A stretch of DNA of 64,000 nucleotides from Ophiura sarsii (taxonomy: Eukaryota > Echinodermata > Ophiuroidea > Amphilepidida > Ophiuridae): NCBI GenBank assembly GCA_035610835.1, contig CM069445.1, forward strand, positions 82,905,786 through 82,969,785, in the 5' to 3' direction. Below the pieces are notes generated by a model, which made no database searches, was not told the origin of the DNA, and saw only the letters and a list, made by a program, of their open reading frames with translations. A program made the translations under genes and the position numbers. Of the stretch, positions 36,067-48,338 are shown piece after piece. Each line of letters begins with the position of its first letter. Position 1 is the stretch's first letter.

Positions 36067-36100
36067 CAGGGTGAGTCAAAAAAACCTGCAATAGTGGAAA
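36067..36100. repeat. Possible solo transposon end
   Basis: CAGGGTGAGTCAAAAAAAC preceded by TA resembles the CAGGGTGGTTCAATAAAAC terminus of the foldback at 13766. I found no convincing partner end. Confidence 0.3.
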
Positions 36101-36630
36101 GAGGTCATCTTGTTTTTAAAACCAAGTTGAAGTTTGAATTTGTATAAGCGTTATAAGAATACCTTAGTTGTTACTAATTTGAATAAAAAACTAAAATCTT
36201 CCAAATTTTTGTTGGCGGGATATTCACATATGAAAATGCAATGTGTGCAATATCAATTGAAAATAACTGTGCTCGTGGACAAACATGTAATTTGGGTTGT
36301 GCAGCAAAAAGGGTCACCAAAGACAAACGGGAAAGGCGATCAAAATGTTCACTAATGTTCACCCTCTTCATTTGGACTTATTGCTACATACTCGGTTCCT
36401 GTTATAAAATCATATCTAAATTTCGAAACATTTAAAATTAAATATTATAGGACTCAGATTCGATTCTTCATTTTTATCTTGTTGTATCATTTTTATATTC
36501 ATAAGTTGTAATGCAAGTCCGTATCTTCATGGACTTTATATCAGACGATAAGTCCATGGTATCTTGTACAGCGCCTTTACCACTTTTGATTTAGGCGCTT
36601 TGTCGCTTTATTATCAGTAGGCCTATTAAG

Positions 36631-37105
36631 TATATACACCTAGCACATGAAGTCCCTGACCAGGTGCTTTGAGGTTAGCTAATTCAAAACATATAATCGG
36701 TACCAAAAATCTGAGATATACATTAAATGAGCAAATTTCTTCTCCGCAGTTTGATACCTCATTCAACAAAATCGAATGGATACTTTTAAAGTTATGGCGA
36801 TTTCAATGACCGCGCATAACAACGTTGCACTAGGTATTCATTGAATTGTGTGTGATTACTGTCATAACTGTCACACAAATCAATGATTTCCTATACCTAG
36901 TGCAACTTTGCTGTTGTTATGCGCGGTCATTGAAATCACCATAACTTTAAAAGTATCCATTCGATTTTGTTGAATGAGGTATCAAACTGCGGAGAAGAAA
37001 TTTGCTCATTTAATGTATATCTCAGATTTTTGGTACCGATTATATATTTTGAATAAGCCAACCTCAAAGCACCTGGTCAGGGACTTTATGTGCTAGGTGT
37101 ATATA
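36631..37105. mobile_element. 475-bp palindromic foldback element
   Basis: TATATACACCTAGCACATGA at the left end is inverted at the right end, and the two arms match almost continuously to a loop near 36840-36890. Examples include ACCGCGCATAACAACGTTGC and its inverse at 36900-36925. Arms are about 220 bp with a few percent mismatch. No coding sequence. A TA repeat borders each end, so the exact boundary is ambiguous. Confidence 0.8.
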
Positions 37106-37913
37106 TATCTTTAAGTTTAAGCCATAACCACGAGGGGAAAATCAATATGATGAGCACCAAAACAGTGTTATAAAATGAAATATTGAATGGTCCTACAAAT
37201 GTATACGTTAAAAAGTGAAATTATCTTTCTTTCTGATGCAAAAAAGTTACCAGGCAGTAAACATGGTAAACATTGAAGGACGCCCTCATTAGAATTCATC
37301 GAACATCGAATACTGATATTGGTTCAATAACACCACATTTATTTTTTAAACCCTTTCAAAACACACGTGAGAGATATTTTCACATTCTTATTTGCATAGT
37401 AGGCCTATTTGCATCAACAAAAGTGGTTAGGATCGGGGGAAAAGGATGACGCAGAAATCTTCCAAGATGATTCAAGACCAATTTCAAGAATGCCCAGATT
37501 TATTATGAGGAATATTTTGGATGGTGAGGGAAGTAAAGGAGGAGGTGGTGTCTGGTGATGAGAGGAGGAGGACGTTGTTAGGGCAGAACTTGCATCATGT
37601 CCTACACATTACTCCACTGGTGGCTTAGGATGGATTATGGGGGCAATATTGCAATATTCGAGGTATATACATAGCTAGGCCTATGGGGAATGAGGCTGTA
37701 AAAGATACATTGGTATGCGCGTGTGTGAGGCATTGGCGACCCCCCCCCCCCCCCACACACACTTTTGGCGACCTTCAACACTTATAATATGACTAAATTG
37801 CTGAAAACCCCTGAAATATAATGATTTAATAATGAGGTCTCAAAAGTATAGACTGATTCCGATTTCTGGCCCGATTTTCAACTTGATGTTTTCTATTCTA
37901 GGCCTAAAGGGTA
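37106..37913. other. Unassigned stretch with poly-C run
   Basis: Includes a C run at 37740-37754 between two GGCGACC motifs. No exon is supported. Confidence 0.35.
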
Positions 37914-38340
37914 ACTTACATCTACATCTACATCTACATCTATGAACATACTCAATAAAGTTGTCAAGAGACAATATCTAATTGAGAAAACAATACAGAC
38001 TTCAGTCAGAAAACATGGTACCAAATACACACAAGAGATACATAATACAATTACACTTAATTACTTAAATTATTAAGACCAGTTTTAAAAGAGTCTAGTT
38101 TGTTGCAGTCGAGTAATGAGGACGGTAGTGCATTCCAGTCCAATATTGTACGCGGGAAGAAACTGAATTTATACGCATTTGAATGTGAAGCCATGACACT
38201 AAATTTTGAAGCATGATATTGACGAGTTTGTAATGCCGTTGGTCTGTTGATATAGTCCGGTATTGGAACCGCGATGTCCTGGCTATGAATTTTATACATT
38301 GTAGTAAGGCGTGCGTATTAGTCGTAGGCCTATTCTAAAG
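37914..38340 (-). pseudogene. 5'-truncated LINE, ORF2 C-terminus with (GATGTA)n tail
   Basis: The minus-strand frame 38299-38057 ends in NAYKFSFFPRTILDWNALPS ... SFKTGLNNL, the usual C-terminus of CR1/Jockey-like LINE ORF2. The element ends in a (GATGTA)n simple-repeat tail (inverse of 37914-37942). Only about 100 codons remain. The same C-terminal type occurs in the LINE at 51843-53791. Confidence 0.7.
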
Positions 38341-38689
38341 TTGGAGATAAACTCTAAGGGTTCTTATTTTAGAAGCAAAAGTGATATGAACATTGCTAAT
38401 GAGTAGCATACAAACGGGCGAACCACCATTCATGCCATTAGTGGCAGTATTTCACTGCATTTTGACCTCTTATGTATAAAAATGGAAGATATCTTACGCC
38501 AAACATTTAAATAATGAGAAAAATATGGGGTTTCTTCTGATATCAAAGTATGTAAATCCACAATTAACAGTTAAATGGATTAGATATCTTTTTTACAGTC
38601 CATGGAAAACCCAATGCCGCAAGAGGCTGCGCTTACACCAGTGCACTGGTTCGGAAAGGGTTATTTGAGTAAGCTCGGGGTTCGATGTA

Positions 38690-39430
38690 GAACCTTCTGC
38701 ACTCAAGGAACCTTTAATGGTTCTAAGAAGGATACAAATGGTTCCAAACCCAGAATGAAAGGTTCTTTCGGAGTCAATGGTTCCTTATAGAACCCTGAAA
38801 TACGAAAAAAGGGTTCCATGAAAAGCTGTGAGAGTTCTTTATAATGACTTGCACTTCAGAACTATTTGAGTCCCAGCCAACATCGATCGTGAGCCCTCAT
38901 GGGACCCTTAATATTTTGTCCACTTTGGCCTGTATACGGGCCAAAGTGGACAAAATACAAAGGGTCCCATGAGGGCCGCCCACGGTAGAAGTTGGCTGGG
39001 CCCCGTGTGCATCGGCTTCTTTAAAATTAACTCCATGGATTTCGTAAGGATTTATGAATCCATTTTATTAACACGATTAATTCAAGACGTCACTCACAAT
39101 AGTGATTGTTCACAAACCAGATACATGCATTATATTAATGAAGTAAATTAGAAAAGTATGCAAACAGCAAAATAAAATGGTGCTTGAAACAATCTATTTC
39201 TAAATATTTTCTGAAAAATCCTAAGGGTTCTATAATAACAAAACTGAAGAAACTGAAGAACTTTTTTGGTTCTTTAAAGAACCTTTCAAGAGGGTTCTTT
39301 AACCCTGAAGAACCCTCATATAGAGGACAAAACTGAAGAGGGTTCTTTATGAAATGGTTTTTGGGAAGAACCCATGAGGGTTCCATATGAAGGACAACGT
39401 GAGGAAACATTTATGGTTCTAAGTTGAACT
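38690..39430. repeat. GGTTC/GAACC-rich repeat, two blocks
   Basis: Blocks at about 38690-38850 and 39225-39430 are crowded with GGTTCT, GGTTCC and GAACC motifs, such as GGTTCTTTAAAGAACC near 39270. The two blocks are partly inverted copies. The hairpin at 38872-39000 lies between them. It resembles a decayed foldback transposon. Confidence 0.5.
38872..39000. repeat. 129-bp near-perfect hairpin
   Basis: CCCAGCCAAC (38872-38881) pairs with GTTGGCTGGG (38991-39000). After a small bulge, GCCCTCATGGGACCCTT and TATTTTGTCCACTTTGGCC pair with their inverses on the right, leaving a loop of about 8 nt (TGTATACG). Transcribed RNA from either strand would fold into a long stem. A MITE is the likeliest source. 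A miRNA-like precursor is possible but not shown. Confidence 0.7.
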
Positions 39431-41300
39431 TTTTTGCTGAGAGTGTGACGCCCCCACCCCCTCCCCAACCCCCACTTACATGACTTATAAACACGTTCTG
39501 CCGCAATCGATGTTAGGATGCGATGCGTTGCGTGACATGAGAAAGAAGCGCGGTGATGAGGGAAGGACTGAAGGGTAATTGCCATTTAACCAAAACAGCA
39601 GATTATAATGTTAACTTATTTTCCTTATGTTGGATTTAACAAACACATTTACAAGAGTGTCAATTTGTCGCACATTCGTTGTGAGTACATTTTCAGTTCC
39701 GAAAAACTCATCCCAATTCAAATCCTTGTTTATTCGCTTACGCCCCGCAGATGAAATTAAAAAAAACTGCGTCAAAAATACCACGACTAGGGGAGGGGGG
39801 GGGGGGGGGGCTATACATCCACCCAAATGTTATGCATATGTGTATAATGATAATATGCTTATTTATGTTACTTTATGTAGGCCTATTGGAAGTTTATCTA
39901 AATTTTCCTTAAAAGTTGTCACCAAATTGCACGAATCCGTTTCGATTGCCAGCACTTATAATTGTGATTATGCAATGACAGTCAAACAAGGTACATTTAG
40001 TAGGCCTATACTGTTATACACCACCACTGGAAAAACCCTTTGGAAATGATGGACATCTAGTCCTATAAATGTCTATAAAATAATTAAAACGTTTGTTCAA
40101 AATGTACATTGTATTAATTGTATACATTAAGAGCATATAACATCAAATCTTAATCAACTAAGTATGATGGTGGTGTTCAGAATGGCGAACATACACCTAC
40201 AATGGGGTTAAGTTCTTTATTTGGTCAAAAAGTTCCGAAACGGCCTATATAATTTCATACATTTACCCTGAAGGAACTTACGTTTTACTCAATATGTTCT
40301 GTGCCAAATCCACTCGCTCGCTCTATCTAGGACTGGCACTTGGGCCAGGAAAGTCGGGCCTACGGTGCCTATATTATGCTATCTCCAAATAAAATCCTGT
40401 AATGGCAATATTCATTACTTTTAGGTTTGAGAACCGTCCGAGTTGTTTCGTCTTTTTGTAAAGATTCTATAGAATCAAGTTTACTTTGCGATTTCAGTTC
40501 TTAAAAAGCTGTTTAGTTTCAGCAATATCGGAGGAAATCGAAATTTTCAAAACTAAAATCATCCCGGCGAAGGTCCATCATCACAACATACCGGCGCTTA
40601 TCCGTGTCCATTATGCAAAGGTGTCGAAAGGGTTGTTCATGCGGATAATCACGTTAAAATTCCCCGCACCTCGATGAATGTACGTTCCCGTTAAGTCAAT
40701 CTCGCCATACACAGCAGTAGCGCGGCGAAAATAAAATTAGTGTAATATAACGTTCAAAATTATTTTCTCAGTTGTTAAGTCAATTTTCAAGATATGTGAA
40801 TACCACCACTATATAGACTCAATTTGATTTGTAAAATCTACTTTCCAGCTTTTGATAGATAAGCAACAAACATTAGTCTACAGATAGACAGAGCCGAGGA
40901 CGAAATGAGAGCAGGAATAGAGAAGTCCATTTCATTGAGAACTGTTTCGATCACTATTTATGTGATGATGGTCGCGATCCGCCAGCTCTTTCTTGGTGGC
41001 GCTATACAAGTTTTCCGTTGCTGGACCTAAATAGGAGCACCTTGTACAATCACGTACAATGGATGGTACAATCGATCACCACCATCTGTGTGGTTCATAC
41101 AATGAATATGGAACTTATACATGTAGACAGAATCTACCTATACCTGTACCTATGATTCTGCAGACAAGAATACCTTGGGTATCAACATTTGTGATGAATT
41201 GAGGGGGAAAAGAGACCATTTTGAGCTCTGACTTTAACCACAAAAAAGTTGTTGGATATCCTCGTATAAAATAAGACACAAAAATGCCTTGACGCTCTAA
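39431..41300. other. Unassigned stretch
   Basis: Contains a poly-G run at 39795-39810. The 140-codon plus-strand frame at 39627-40049 runs through that G run as a glycine tract and has no domain. No gene is called. Confidence 0.35.
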
Positions 41301-41573
41301 ATTAAAGATGCGCGTGCGCGCATTTCTATTTTTATCCACGTTTCAAAATGCCATTTGTGTGTAAAATAACGGGACTGTTCAAAGTGATGGGGATGGCTAT
41401 TATTTGCATGCTAAAAGTGTTCACGAGTCCACATGATAAAAGGATGTGTGTTTGTGTGTTCCGTTCCGAGCAAAAAACATGTAGCGTCCGGAAGCTTTTT
41501 CAACAACAAAAGAGGAAGGAGGAAGCCCTTATTCTGTTTAGTGCAAGATCACCCTTGTTCATGTTGTTATTGA

Positions 41574-41750
41574 TAAACTTTGCGAACCTTATTGATGAAG
41601 AGGAATAAATTGCTTTTATTTAATGGTTCTGAGGGGTTGGTCACACAAAACTTGTTTAAAATGTTTAATGAGGCTAAGAAAGAAGCAAGTTAAACACAAA
41701 AAGGAAAGAAAATGGAAGCGGATCCAAAAAAGGAAGCGGGAGCAGACGAT
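41574..41750 (+). repeat. Dispersed repeat, probable LINE 3' UTR, copy 2
   Basis: Shares TTGCGAACCTTATT, AATGGTTCTGAGGGGTTGGT and a purine-rich AAGGAAAG/GGAAGC tail with 28127-28330. No LINE coding sequence is recognisable before it here. Confidence 0.5.
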
Positions 41751-41880
41751 AAACAGGTATAATGTATTCATTTGTTGTTTTTTGCCGTACTAGACTTTTG
41801 GTTTATCTCCCTAGCCTAGGTATCTGGAATTATTACTCAATTTAAATATGAATATCAAAGAGTCATGGTTCAAAACCCTG

Positions 41881-44722
41881 TAGGGGAATATGGGGCAACT
41901 GGTCCATGGGGCAAGTGGTCCGAAATGATGGATTTTGTAGGTTGTATGGGCATACTGCTTTCTTTTGAACAGTACGACTTTTGTTGAAACTTGACATATA
42001 TCCTTACCGGGATCCTTACCTTCTACAATCCAAAACATTTGGAACTTTATAGGGTATTTGATATTTTCCAGATCTTTGAAGCCACCTCCTTGAGTGACTG
42101 ATTGAAAATGCACAGATAGTATGGGCGATATACGAAGATGGGTTTAGATCATGTTTAATGTACTTTATATGATTGACTGCGTACAGGAAAGGAAGAGGAA
42201 CAAGAGACATGCTAGTATGTTTACAAATTATTCTGATGGAGAAAGTAATTGCCATTGATCAAATAGTATTCATTATGATCATAGACTACTCCAAGGCTTT
42301 TGATTCAGTAAGCCACTGCAAACTTTTTGAGTGGAAATGGGCTTCCCCAAGCATCTCGTCGCACTCTTGAAATCTCTATATGTGAACCATATAGAGCAAC
42401 AATAAGATGGAATGGTGAACAGACAAAACTAAAAGAATTTGAGATTGGAAAAGGAGCAAGACAAGGATGCATAATATCATCACACCTTTTTGTTACCCAC
42501 TATACCGAGAAGGGCATGCGAGATGCAGAGGTCTCAAAATATGGAATTAAAGTAGGGGGAACACATATTTCAAACTTACGATATGCTGACGACACCGCAC
42601 TTATTGTCAATTCAAAGGAGGAAATTGTACATCTAACCAACAGTGTGAATGACGTAGGAAAGGAGATGAACTTGAGGCTAAATGTCAAGAAGACCAAGTT
42701 ACTTGTGACAGGAGGTGATCCAGAAGAACAGTATTCATCATGATCGACAGTGAGAGAGTTGAACGTGTAGATCACTTCAAGTATCTTGGATCTACCTAGA
42801 GAGCTAATGCCAACTGCGCAAGTGACATCAAATCAAGGATTGCCATTGCCAAGAAAAGAATGATAGACCTGCAGCTGATCTGGAATGTCAAAAACCTTTC
42901 CAATCATCTCAAAATGAAATTGGTCAAGACCCTCGTTTGGAGTGCACTCATTTATGGCGCTGAAAGCTGGATATTGTGCAAAGCAGATGAGAACAGAATA
43001 TTGGCAGCTGAAATGTGGATATGGAGGAGAATGCTATAACATCAACTGGAAGCAGAAAAGAACAAATGTTAGCATTTTGCAAGAGCTAGAAATAGATAGA
43101 CAACTGTTGGGTAATATTTGCGAATTCAAAGATACTCGCTGGCTACATAAATCTGTGTAATGGCTAAAAACAAAAATGCAGTTTGCCTTTTTTCTGAAAT
43201 GTATTGGAGTTATTGATTATTATGACAAATGGTGGTATATTTTAAAATATTTTGGCGTACAATTTATTACGTCACAGGCGTGTTTGAATAATGTTTCATC
43301 TCGACAAAGTGCTAAGTCATTTGTTGGGGCAAGTGGTCCGAAGGGGTATGGGCGGCAACTCGGTCCGCCTACAAAAACTTAATCAAAATTGTAAAATTCA
43401 TTTTGAAAGTTAGTTGTTAGTGTCAATAAAACATGACTCGGTATTGAAATGTGAGTAGAATATGAAATAATTCACATTCTTTCTAGTTCTTAGACATTTT
43501 GGGGTATTTTGGGTCTAATACCACTATATCTGCTATTGAAGGATTACAATATGACATGAAATTGCTTTAGAATGGTTTAAATTTTAAAACCTCGGTATAA
43601 TGAATTACATCTTTATTATATTTTGAATGGTGTCTGTAAAGGTATTTGCAATGACAAAATATCATGATTTATGTATTTTATCCACTGCTTTTTGTGTATA
43701 TTAAAGGGACACAATGTCAAGTTGAATTTTTTTAATTTTAATTAATTTACATCAGAATTCAAGATGAACATTAAAATTGCCATTATTGTTGTTTCTACTA
43801 AAAAAAACACCCAGCAAAACTTGATTAAAACAATGTTTTAAATATGTTGAAATGCCACCCTTGACCATGTAAAATGCTGGTTGCGACTCTACCAGCATTT
43901 TTGAATCGACGTTTTGTTGTACAAAGAGGGCTGATTTTTCTTAATCCTTATAGGTGTAAGTTCATACATGCAACACAATTGTAAAAATATACAAATCCCA
44001 GTTTTTATCATATATTTTTGTAATTGAGGGCGCTGCCTCCACCACATCTCTTAATGCCCCTTTAACCGTTGGGTCATCATTGTCATATTGATTGACTAAC
44101 TTCCCCTGTAACATGAAAAGCTGGCTAAATATCAAGATGGTTTATTATACTAAATGATGATTATATGAAGTAAATAAAATCATTAAAGAAAGGGGTATAT
44201 AGACAAATGTATGGACATCTAAATATCACAACCATGTAACTATTTAACTAAGTTCATACCGTTTTATCTAATAAATGTGCAGTCGAAAATTTCTCTTGCT
44301 TTGTACACCATTAGTATACTGCTATATTTACACGTTAACCACGAAAACTGTATACAACATGGGTTTCATGAGACATGTATCCTTTTTACAGTTAAATAAT
44401 AATTATGGAAATGTATTTGTAAAGAAAATACTACCTAGTTTCCGTGTTGTCATTCACTGATTTCTGTGTATTCTAACCGTTGGAACATATAGGACCAGTT
44501 GCCCCAATGATGGGGTAACTGGTCCGTGCCAAGTTTTCAGTTAGTGGTAATTGTCTTTTCTTTAGATATTTTTTAACATTGATTATACCTATATTATATG
44601 TAAACAGTTACATGGGTGATATTTTCATAGCAATTCCATAAATATTTACACGAGCTTTAATCTTTTATATCATGAAATATGCTTAACATGCTTAACCGGA
44701 CCAGCTGCCCCATCCTCCCCTA
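41881..44722. mobile_element. 2.84-kb inverted-repeat transposon, GGGGCAACTGGTCC motifs
   Basis: The left end TAGGGGAATATGGGGCAACT and GGTCC is inverted at the right (GGACCAGCTGCCCCATCCTC then CCCTA). The motif TGGGGCAASTGGTCC recurs subterminally and internally at 41891, 41907, 43325, 44492 (inverted), 44511 and 44698 (inverted). No transposase is visible. An RTE-like LINE fragment is inserted within. The copies near 43325 and 44492-44525 suggest that a second element end is nested inside or that the ends were duplicated. Confidence 0.6.
42173..43160 (+). pseudogene. RTE-like LINE reverse transcriptase fragment
   Basis: Frames joined by several shifts show, in order, FIMIIDYSKAFDSV (RT motif A), EIGKGARQGCIIS (RT block 4), LRYADDTALIV (catalytic YADD, near 42580), MNLRLNVKKTKLLV, FKYLGST, LIYGAESW, and a C-terminal KRTNVSILQELEIDRQLLG. 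This order is that of RTE-type non-LTR retrotransposons. Stops and frameshifts (for example near 42320, 42740 and 42800) make it a pseudogene. It lacks the endonuclease domain and sits inside the inverted-repeat element at 41881-44722. Confidence 0.8.
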
Positions 44723-44745
44723 AGCATTATCCACGAATCAAGACG

Positions 44746-44990
44746 TTTCGGCCGGTACTCAGGCGTTCCGACCGGTTAGGAACCGGTATGGAGATGGTAA
44801 GCACACGGTGAGAACGGTAAATGAGGCCGGTGAGCTCAGTACCAGGCCGGTGATAACCCGATACAGACCCGGTGTAGAGCGGGATGGACCGAGGACCCGG
44901 AGAGGAGGTGTTATGCACCCGGTGAGAACGGTAAGCTAGCAACGTATGAAGACGGTGAGCCCGGTACCAGACCGGTGAGGACCCCGCATC
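44746..44990. repeat. GC-rich block with about nine CCGGT motifs
   Basis: CCGGT, often as ACCGGT, occurs about nine times in 245 bp (for example GACCGGTTAGGAACCGGTAT near 44770), interspersed with GAGAACGGTAA repeats. It is far more GC-rich than its surroundings and directly abuts the end of the transposon at 44722. It may be a degenerate minisatellite. Confidence 0.5.
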
Positions 44991-44999
44991 AGGGGCGGA

Positions 45000-45180
45000 C
45001 TGGCCACTGTGGCGTTGTGGCGATCGCCACATGGGCCGCATGGTTTTGGGCCTCTCAGGGCCGGTTACTCAAATTTGGGCCTCTCAGGGCCGGTTACTCA
45101 AATTTTGTGACCGTGCGAAAATTTGTTACTGTGCGAAATTTTGTGACCGTGCGAAATTTTGTGACTGTGCGAATTTTTTT
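45000..45180. repeat. Short tandem repeats, 28-bp and about 18-bp units
   Basis: TTTGGGCCTCTCAGGGCCGG appears twice (about 45045 and 45073), followed by four copies of TGTGACCGTGCGAAATTT with small variations (45103-45175). The sequence opens with a GGGGCGGACTGGCCAC repeat end. Confidence 0.65.
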
Positions 45181-45396
45181 GACCCTTTATCCAATTCATT
45201 TAAGTTTGGTATCATTTGAAAGCTATCTCAATACTCTACAATTTCAAATCATAATAATTAAAAAACCCATACTGGTTTAACCCCCCGCCCCCCCCCCCAA
45301 AAGAAAAATCATTTCATCACTGGAAATTGCACCATTTTACTTTGCGTACCCAACTTCATGGATTGACCCACGTGTATCTATGTCAAGTAACTATAA

Positions 45397-45626
45397 GGGA
45401 CGCACCATTTGACTTCAAGGGGTGGGAGTGGGGGTGGGGGTAGGAAGTTTTTGAAGAAAACAAACTTCACCCACTATACAGGCAAAACAAAAACACCCAC
45501 CGATGAGTAAAAAACCCCAAAACAACCACCTTTGCCCACCTAACTCAATATAAAGGTACATATCAAAAAAAATCCACCGACCCCAACTTTCTACCCCACC
45601 CCTCTTGAAGTCTAATGGTGCGTCCC
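45397..45626. mobile_element. 230-bp MITE with TAA target duplication
   Basis: The ends GGGACGCACCATTTGACTTC and the inverse (GAAGTCTAATGGTGCGTCCC) are flanked on both sides by TAA. A 3-bp TWA-type duplication is the signature of PIF/Harbinger elements. The interior is G/C-run-rich and non-coding. A solo end of the family is at 5541-5575. Confidence 0.7.
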
Positions 45627-46602
45627 TAAGGTGCATGATGCACCGTGCATCACGGAATTCTTGACAAATCGAGGAAGACCTCACTTTTAGGACATTGTTG
45701 TTGGGGTAATTGTACCATAAACCCTTGAGGCCCAAATATTCTAGGACCAAAAAGAATATTCAATAGCTACTCAAAACAGTCCCCACTGACTTAAATTTTA
45801 AACTTTTATAAATCCCAATTCATACCATCGTCTATGTTCATCATACACGTCCACACAACCCGATGGAACGCGTTCTTAGAATGCTCCTCTTCACGTTACG
45901 TCTTTCTGGTTCAACCCTTGAAATGTTGACAGTCATTAACTCAAAACTAACTCATCACTCAAAAAGGCGATATAATAAAGAACAAACTAGAATAATACAT
46001 TATTACAAGCTCCAATTCTCTAGCGTCGTATTTAGTCATGACAATCACTCTCTGGAGTGTACTCTCTCGTGATGGCAATTTTTAAAATGTTGTCACAAAA
46101 AAACCATCATTAATATTGATGATAAATCCTCAACTGAGATATGAAGTCATAAAGACATTGAAGTGACACATTCACTCATACTCATGCATAAAGCATCATC
46201 ACTTTAATAGTCTAATTTAAGATCCTTTTGAAATGTGAACATTGATATCAAAACTATACTAGTATTTGCATGCATGCTTTGAACCTATTGAAATAATTTA
46301 TTATGAATAATGCGTGCAAGCATATTTGTACGCTCTTAAAAAAAACTTGCCTGGAATAAATATGCTCTTATAAACGCTGTAACTTTTGAACTATTATCAA
46401 TGTGATGTATATAAATATGTACATTTGGAAAAAGAAATGAGTCAGAGAATCCATTTTGGTATTGAATTTCATTAAAAATTCGGATTTTGTTTTAATGTTA
46501 ACCAAAAAACAACAACTTTTTGGCTCAACATTTTTCGGACAACGTAACAAAATTAGTTTTTGGTAAGAATTGCCGAAATTGCACCCAAATCATCTACACT
46601 TC
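45627..46602. other. Unassigned stretch
   Basis: Nothing recognisable. Confidence 0.35.
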
Positions 46603-46847
46603 TCTACCTTTTTACGGGCGGACCGACTTGTCATGTCGGTCGGTCGGGTTTTTTTTTATTTTAAATAAATATTTTAAAAATGTTCTTACCTAAAATGTCA
46701 CCAAAATCTGCCCAAATCGGGAATGTTTAAAAAACCCGCAAAAAACGGCTGATTTTACACGATATGAGAAAAAGAATTCTAAAAAAGAAGCGGGTCGATC
46801 GGGCCCGTAAGCATGGTAAGACAGAGGTTTCTTTTTTCCTCGCCTAA
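46603..46847. mobile_element. MITE, CGACCGACCC family, copy 3
   Basis: TTTTTACGGGCGGACCGAC at the left and GGGTCGATCGGGCCCGTAAG ... TTTTTTCCTCGCC at the right match copies 1 and 2. The left extremity has lost the GGCGA terminus. Confidence 0.6.
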
Positions 46848-47616
46848 GGAGCGCATTTTTTTTCACCATAAATATTCACCATAAATAGTTTATTTTATTT
46901 TGTGATAAAACCTGGCACTGGTGTCATTCTCTGAGACGATTCTAGTCAGTAATAATTGTCTCAGGTTGTTCTTGAAACGTTATAAAAGACTTCGCCTCGC
47001 CTTTCACGCCTTTATATCTCCGATATCTCCGACAATAAAATTGTCATATCTAGAAAACCGTACCTCGGATCAATCTCAAATTTCAGATTATTGTGGAGCT
47101 CAGCAAACTCTATTAAAATGTCAAATAAAAAATTAGCCATAGGAACATGTTATCTTTTGTGTGACACCCCCCACACCCCCCTCTGGGGACGCCCTTGACA
47201 ACCACATATTTATGCACGGATCTCTGTTCTTGAATCCAATTAGGATATATTATCCTGGTTTTAAAGACAATGTGCGCGCAATTGTTGTTTCCTATTGACA
47301 TGAATTTGCCCTTCATTCTTTTTTAGCTGGGCTAGTACATGAACATAGGTCCATGGACATCTGCGCGCGTAGCGCTAATTAGCTATTTGTACGTTGATTT
47401 ATGAACGTTCCGTAAATAATGTGCACAGGTAAAGCAGGGGTTTTGGGGGCGAAGCCCCCAGAAAATGTTGGAAACTAATAAGTGTTTAAACTTTTTTTGA
47501 CCCCTTTTGCAGAGTATCAACACTTTTTTGCCCCCCCCCCCTATAATTTTCCAGCCCCCTCCCCCCTATAATTTTCCAGCCCCCCCCCCCCCCCCCATGG
47601 AAAGTGGAAAAGGCAA
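46848..47616. other. Unassigned stretch with C-run repeats
   Basis: Near 47530-47597 the unit CCCCCCTATAATTTTCCAGC is tandemly repeated before a C run at 47580-47596. A short hairpin, TTGGGGGCGAAGCCCCCAG, lies near 47442. Confidence 0.4.
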
Positions 47617-48338
47617 CCCTGAACATGCAACACAGATTATCTTGGGAGCTCATTAACGAAGTAAGTGGAAGGAAAACCTCTAGGAATGGGATCCTCAAAG
47701 GAAAGACAAAGGAAGAATTACGTGTCAATAATTGGTATTGCCACTTCCAAAAACTTTAGAAATCCACCGCGGAGTGATTGATAAAGATGAAGAATCCCAA
47801 AGATTTTCGAAGAACTTATACCAATTAAGTGTACTGCCTTCAATAACACTGAGTACCAGAAAGCCAAGAAGTCTATCAAGGAGGGGAAAAGTTTTGGAGA
47901 GGACAACATTCCACCTGAACTCCTGACAAGATGCAATCTTGATGATATAATACTTGACATCTGTAATAAGGCCCTCCTAGAAAATCAAAAACCTGACCAA
48001 TGGGCAATATTGAACCTGATTCCAGTCCCAAAATCTAGTGACCTAAGTCAAACTACAGAGGCATATGTCTGAACTCCACTGTGCACATGGCCAAGACATA
48101 TATATATAACAGAATGATTCTCAACAGAATAAAACCTCACCTAGATGAATTACTTTGCACTAACCAGAATGGCTTCCGCGAGGGAAGAGGCACTACCTCA
48201 CATATTCTTGGGCTCAGGAAAATCATCGAAGGTATACATTCCAATAATCTCTATGCAGTTAAAACATTCATTGACTTCAAAAAGGCATTCGACACGTCCA
48301 TACATCGTGGGAAAATGATCAAGATACTCAAAGAATAC
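47617..48338 (+). pseudogene. RTE-like LINE, 5' part of the interrupted element
   Basis: Reading across several stops and shifts, the segment shows the region upstream of the RT core (SWELINEVSGRKTSRNGILK, then the EELRVNNWYCHFQKL frame) and the first RT motifs (MAKTYIYNRMILNRIKPHLD, QNGFREGRGTTSHIL, FIDFKKAFD). It stops at ILKEY, where the MITE at 48339-48617 is inserted. The reading resumes at 48618 with GIPQVITDAIVE and then at 50841. The endonuclease is missing. Orientation is plus, as for all other LINE pieces in this cluster. Confidence 0.8.

Noticed and set aside
39627..40049. 140-codon ORF with a glycine tract
   Set aside because: The tract is the poly-G run. Nothing on either side resembles a protein domain.
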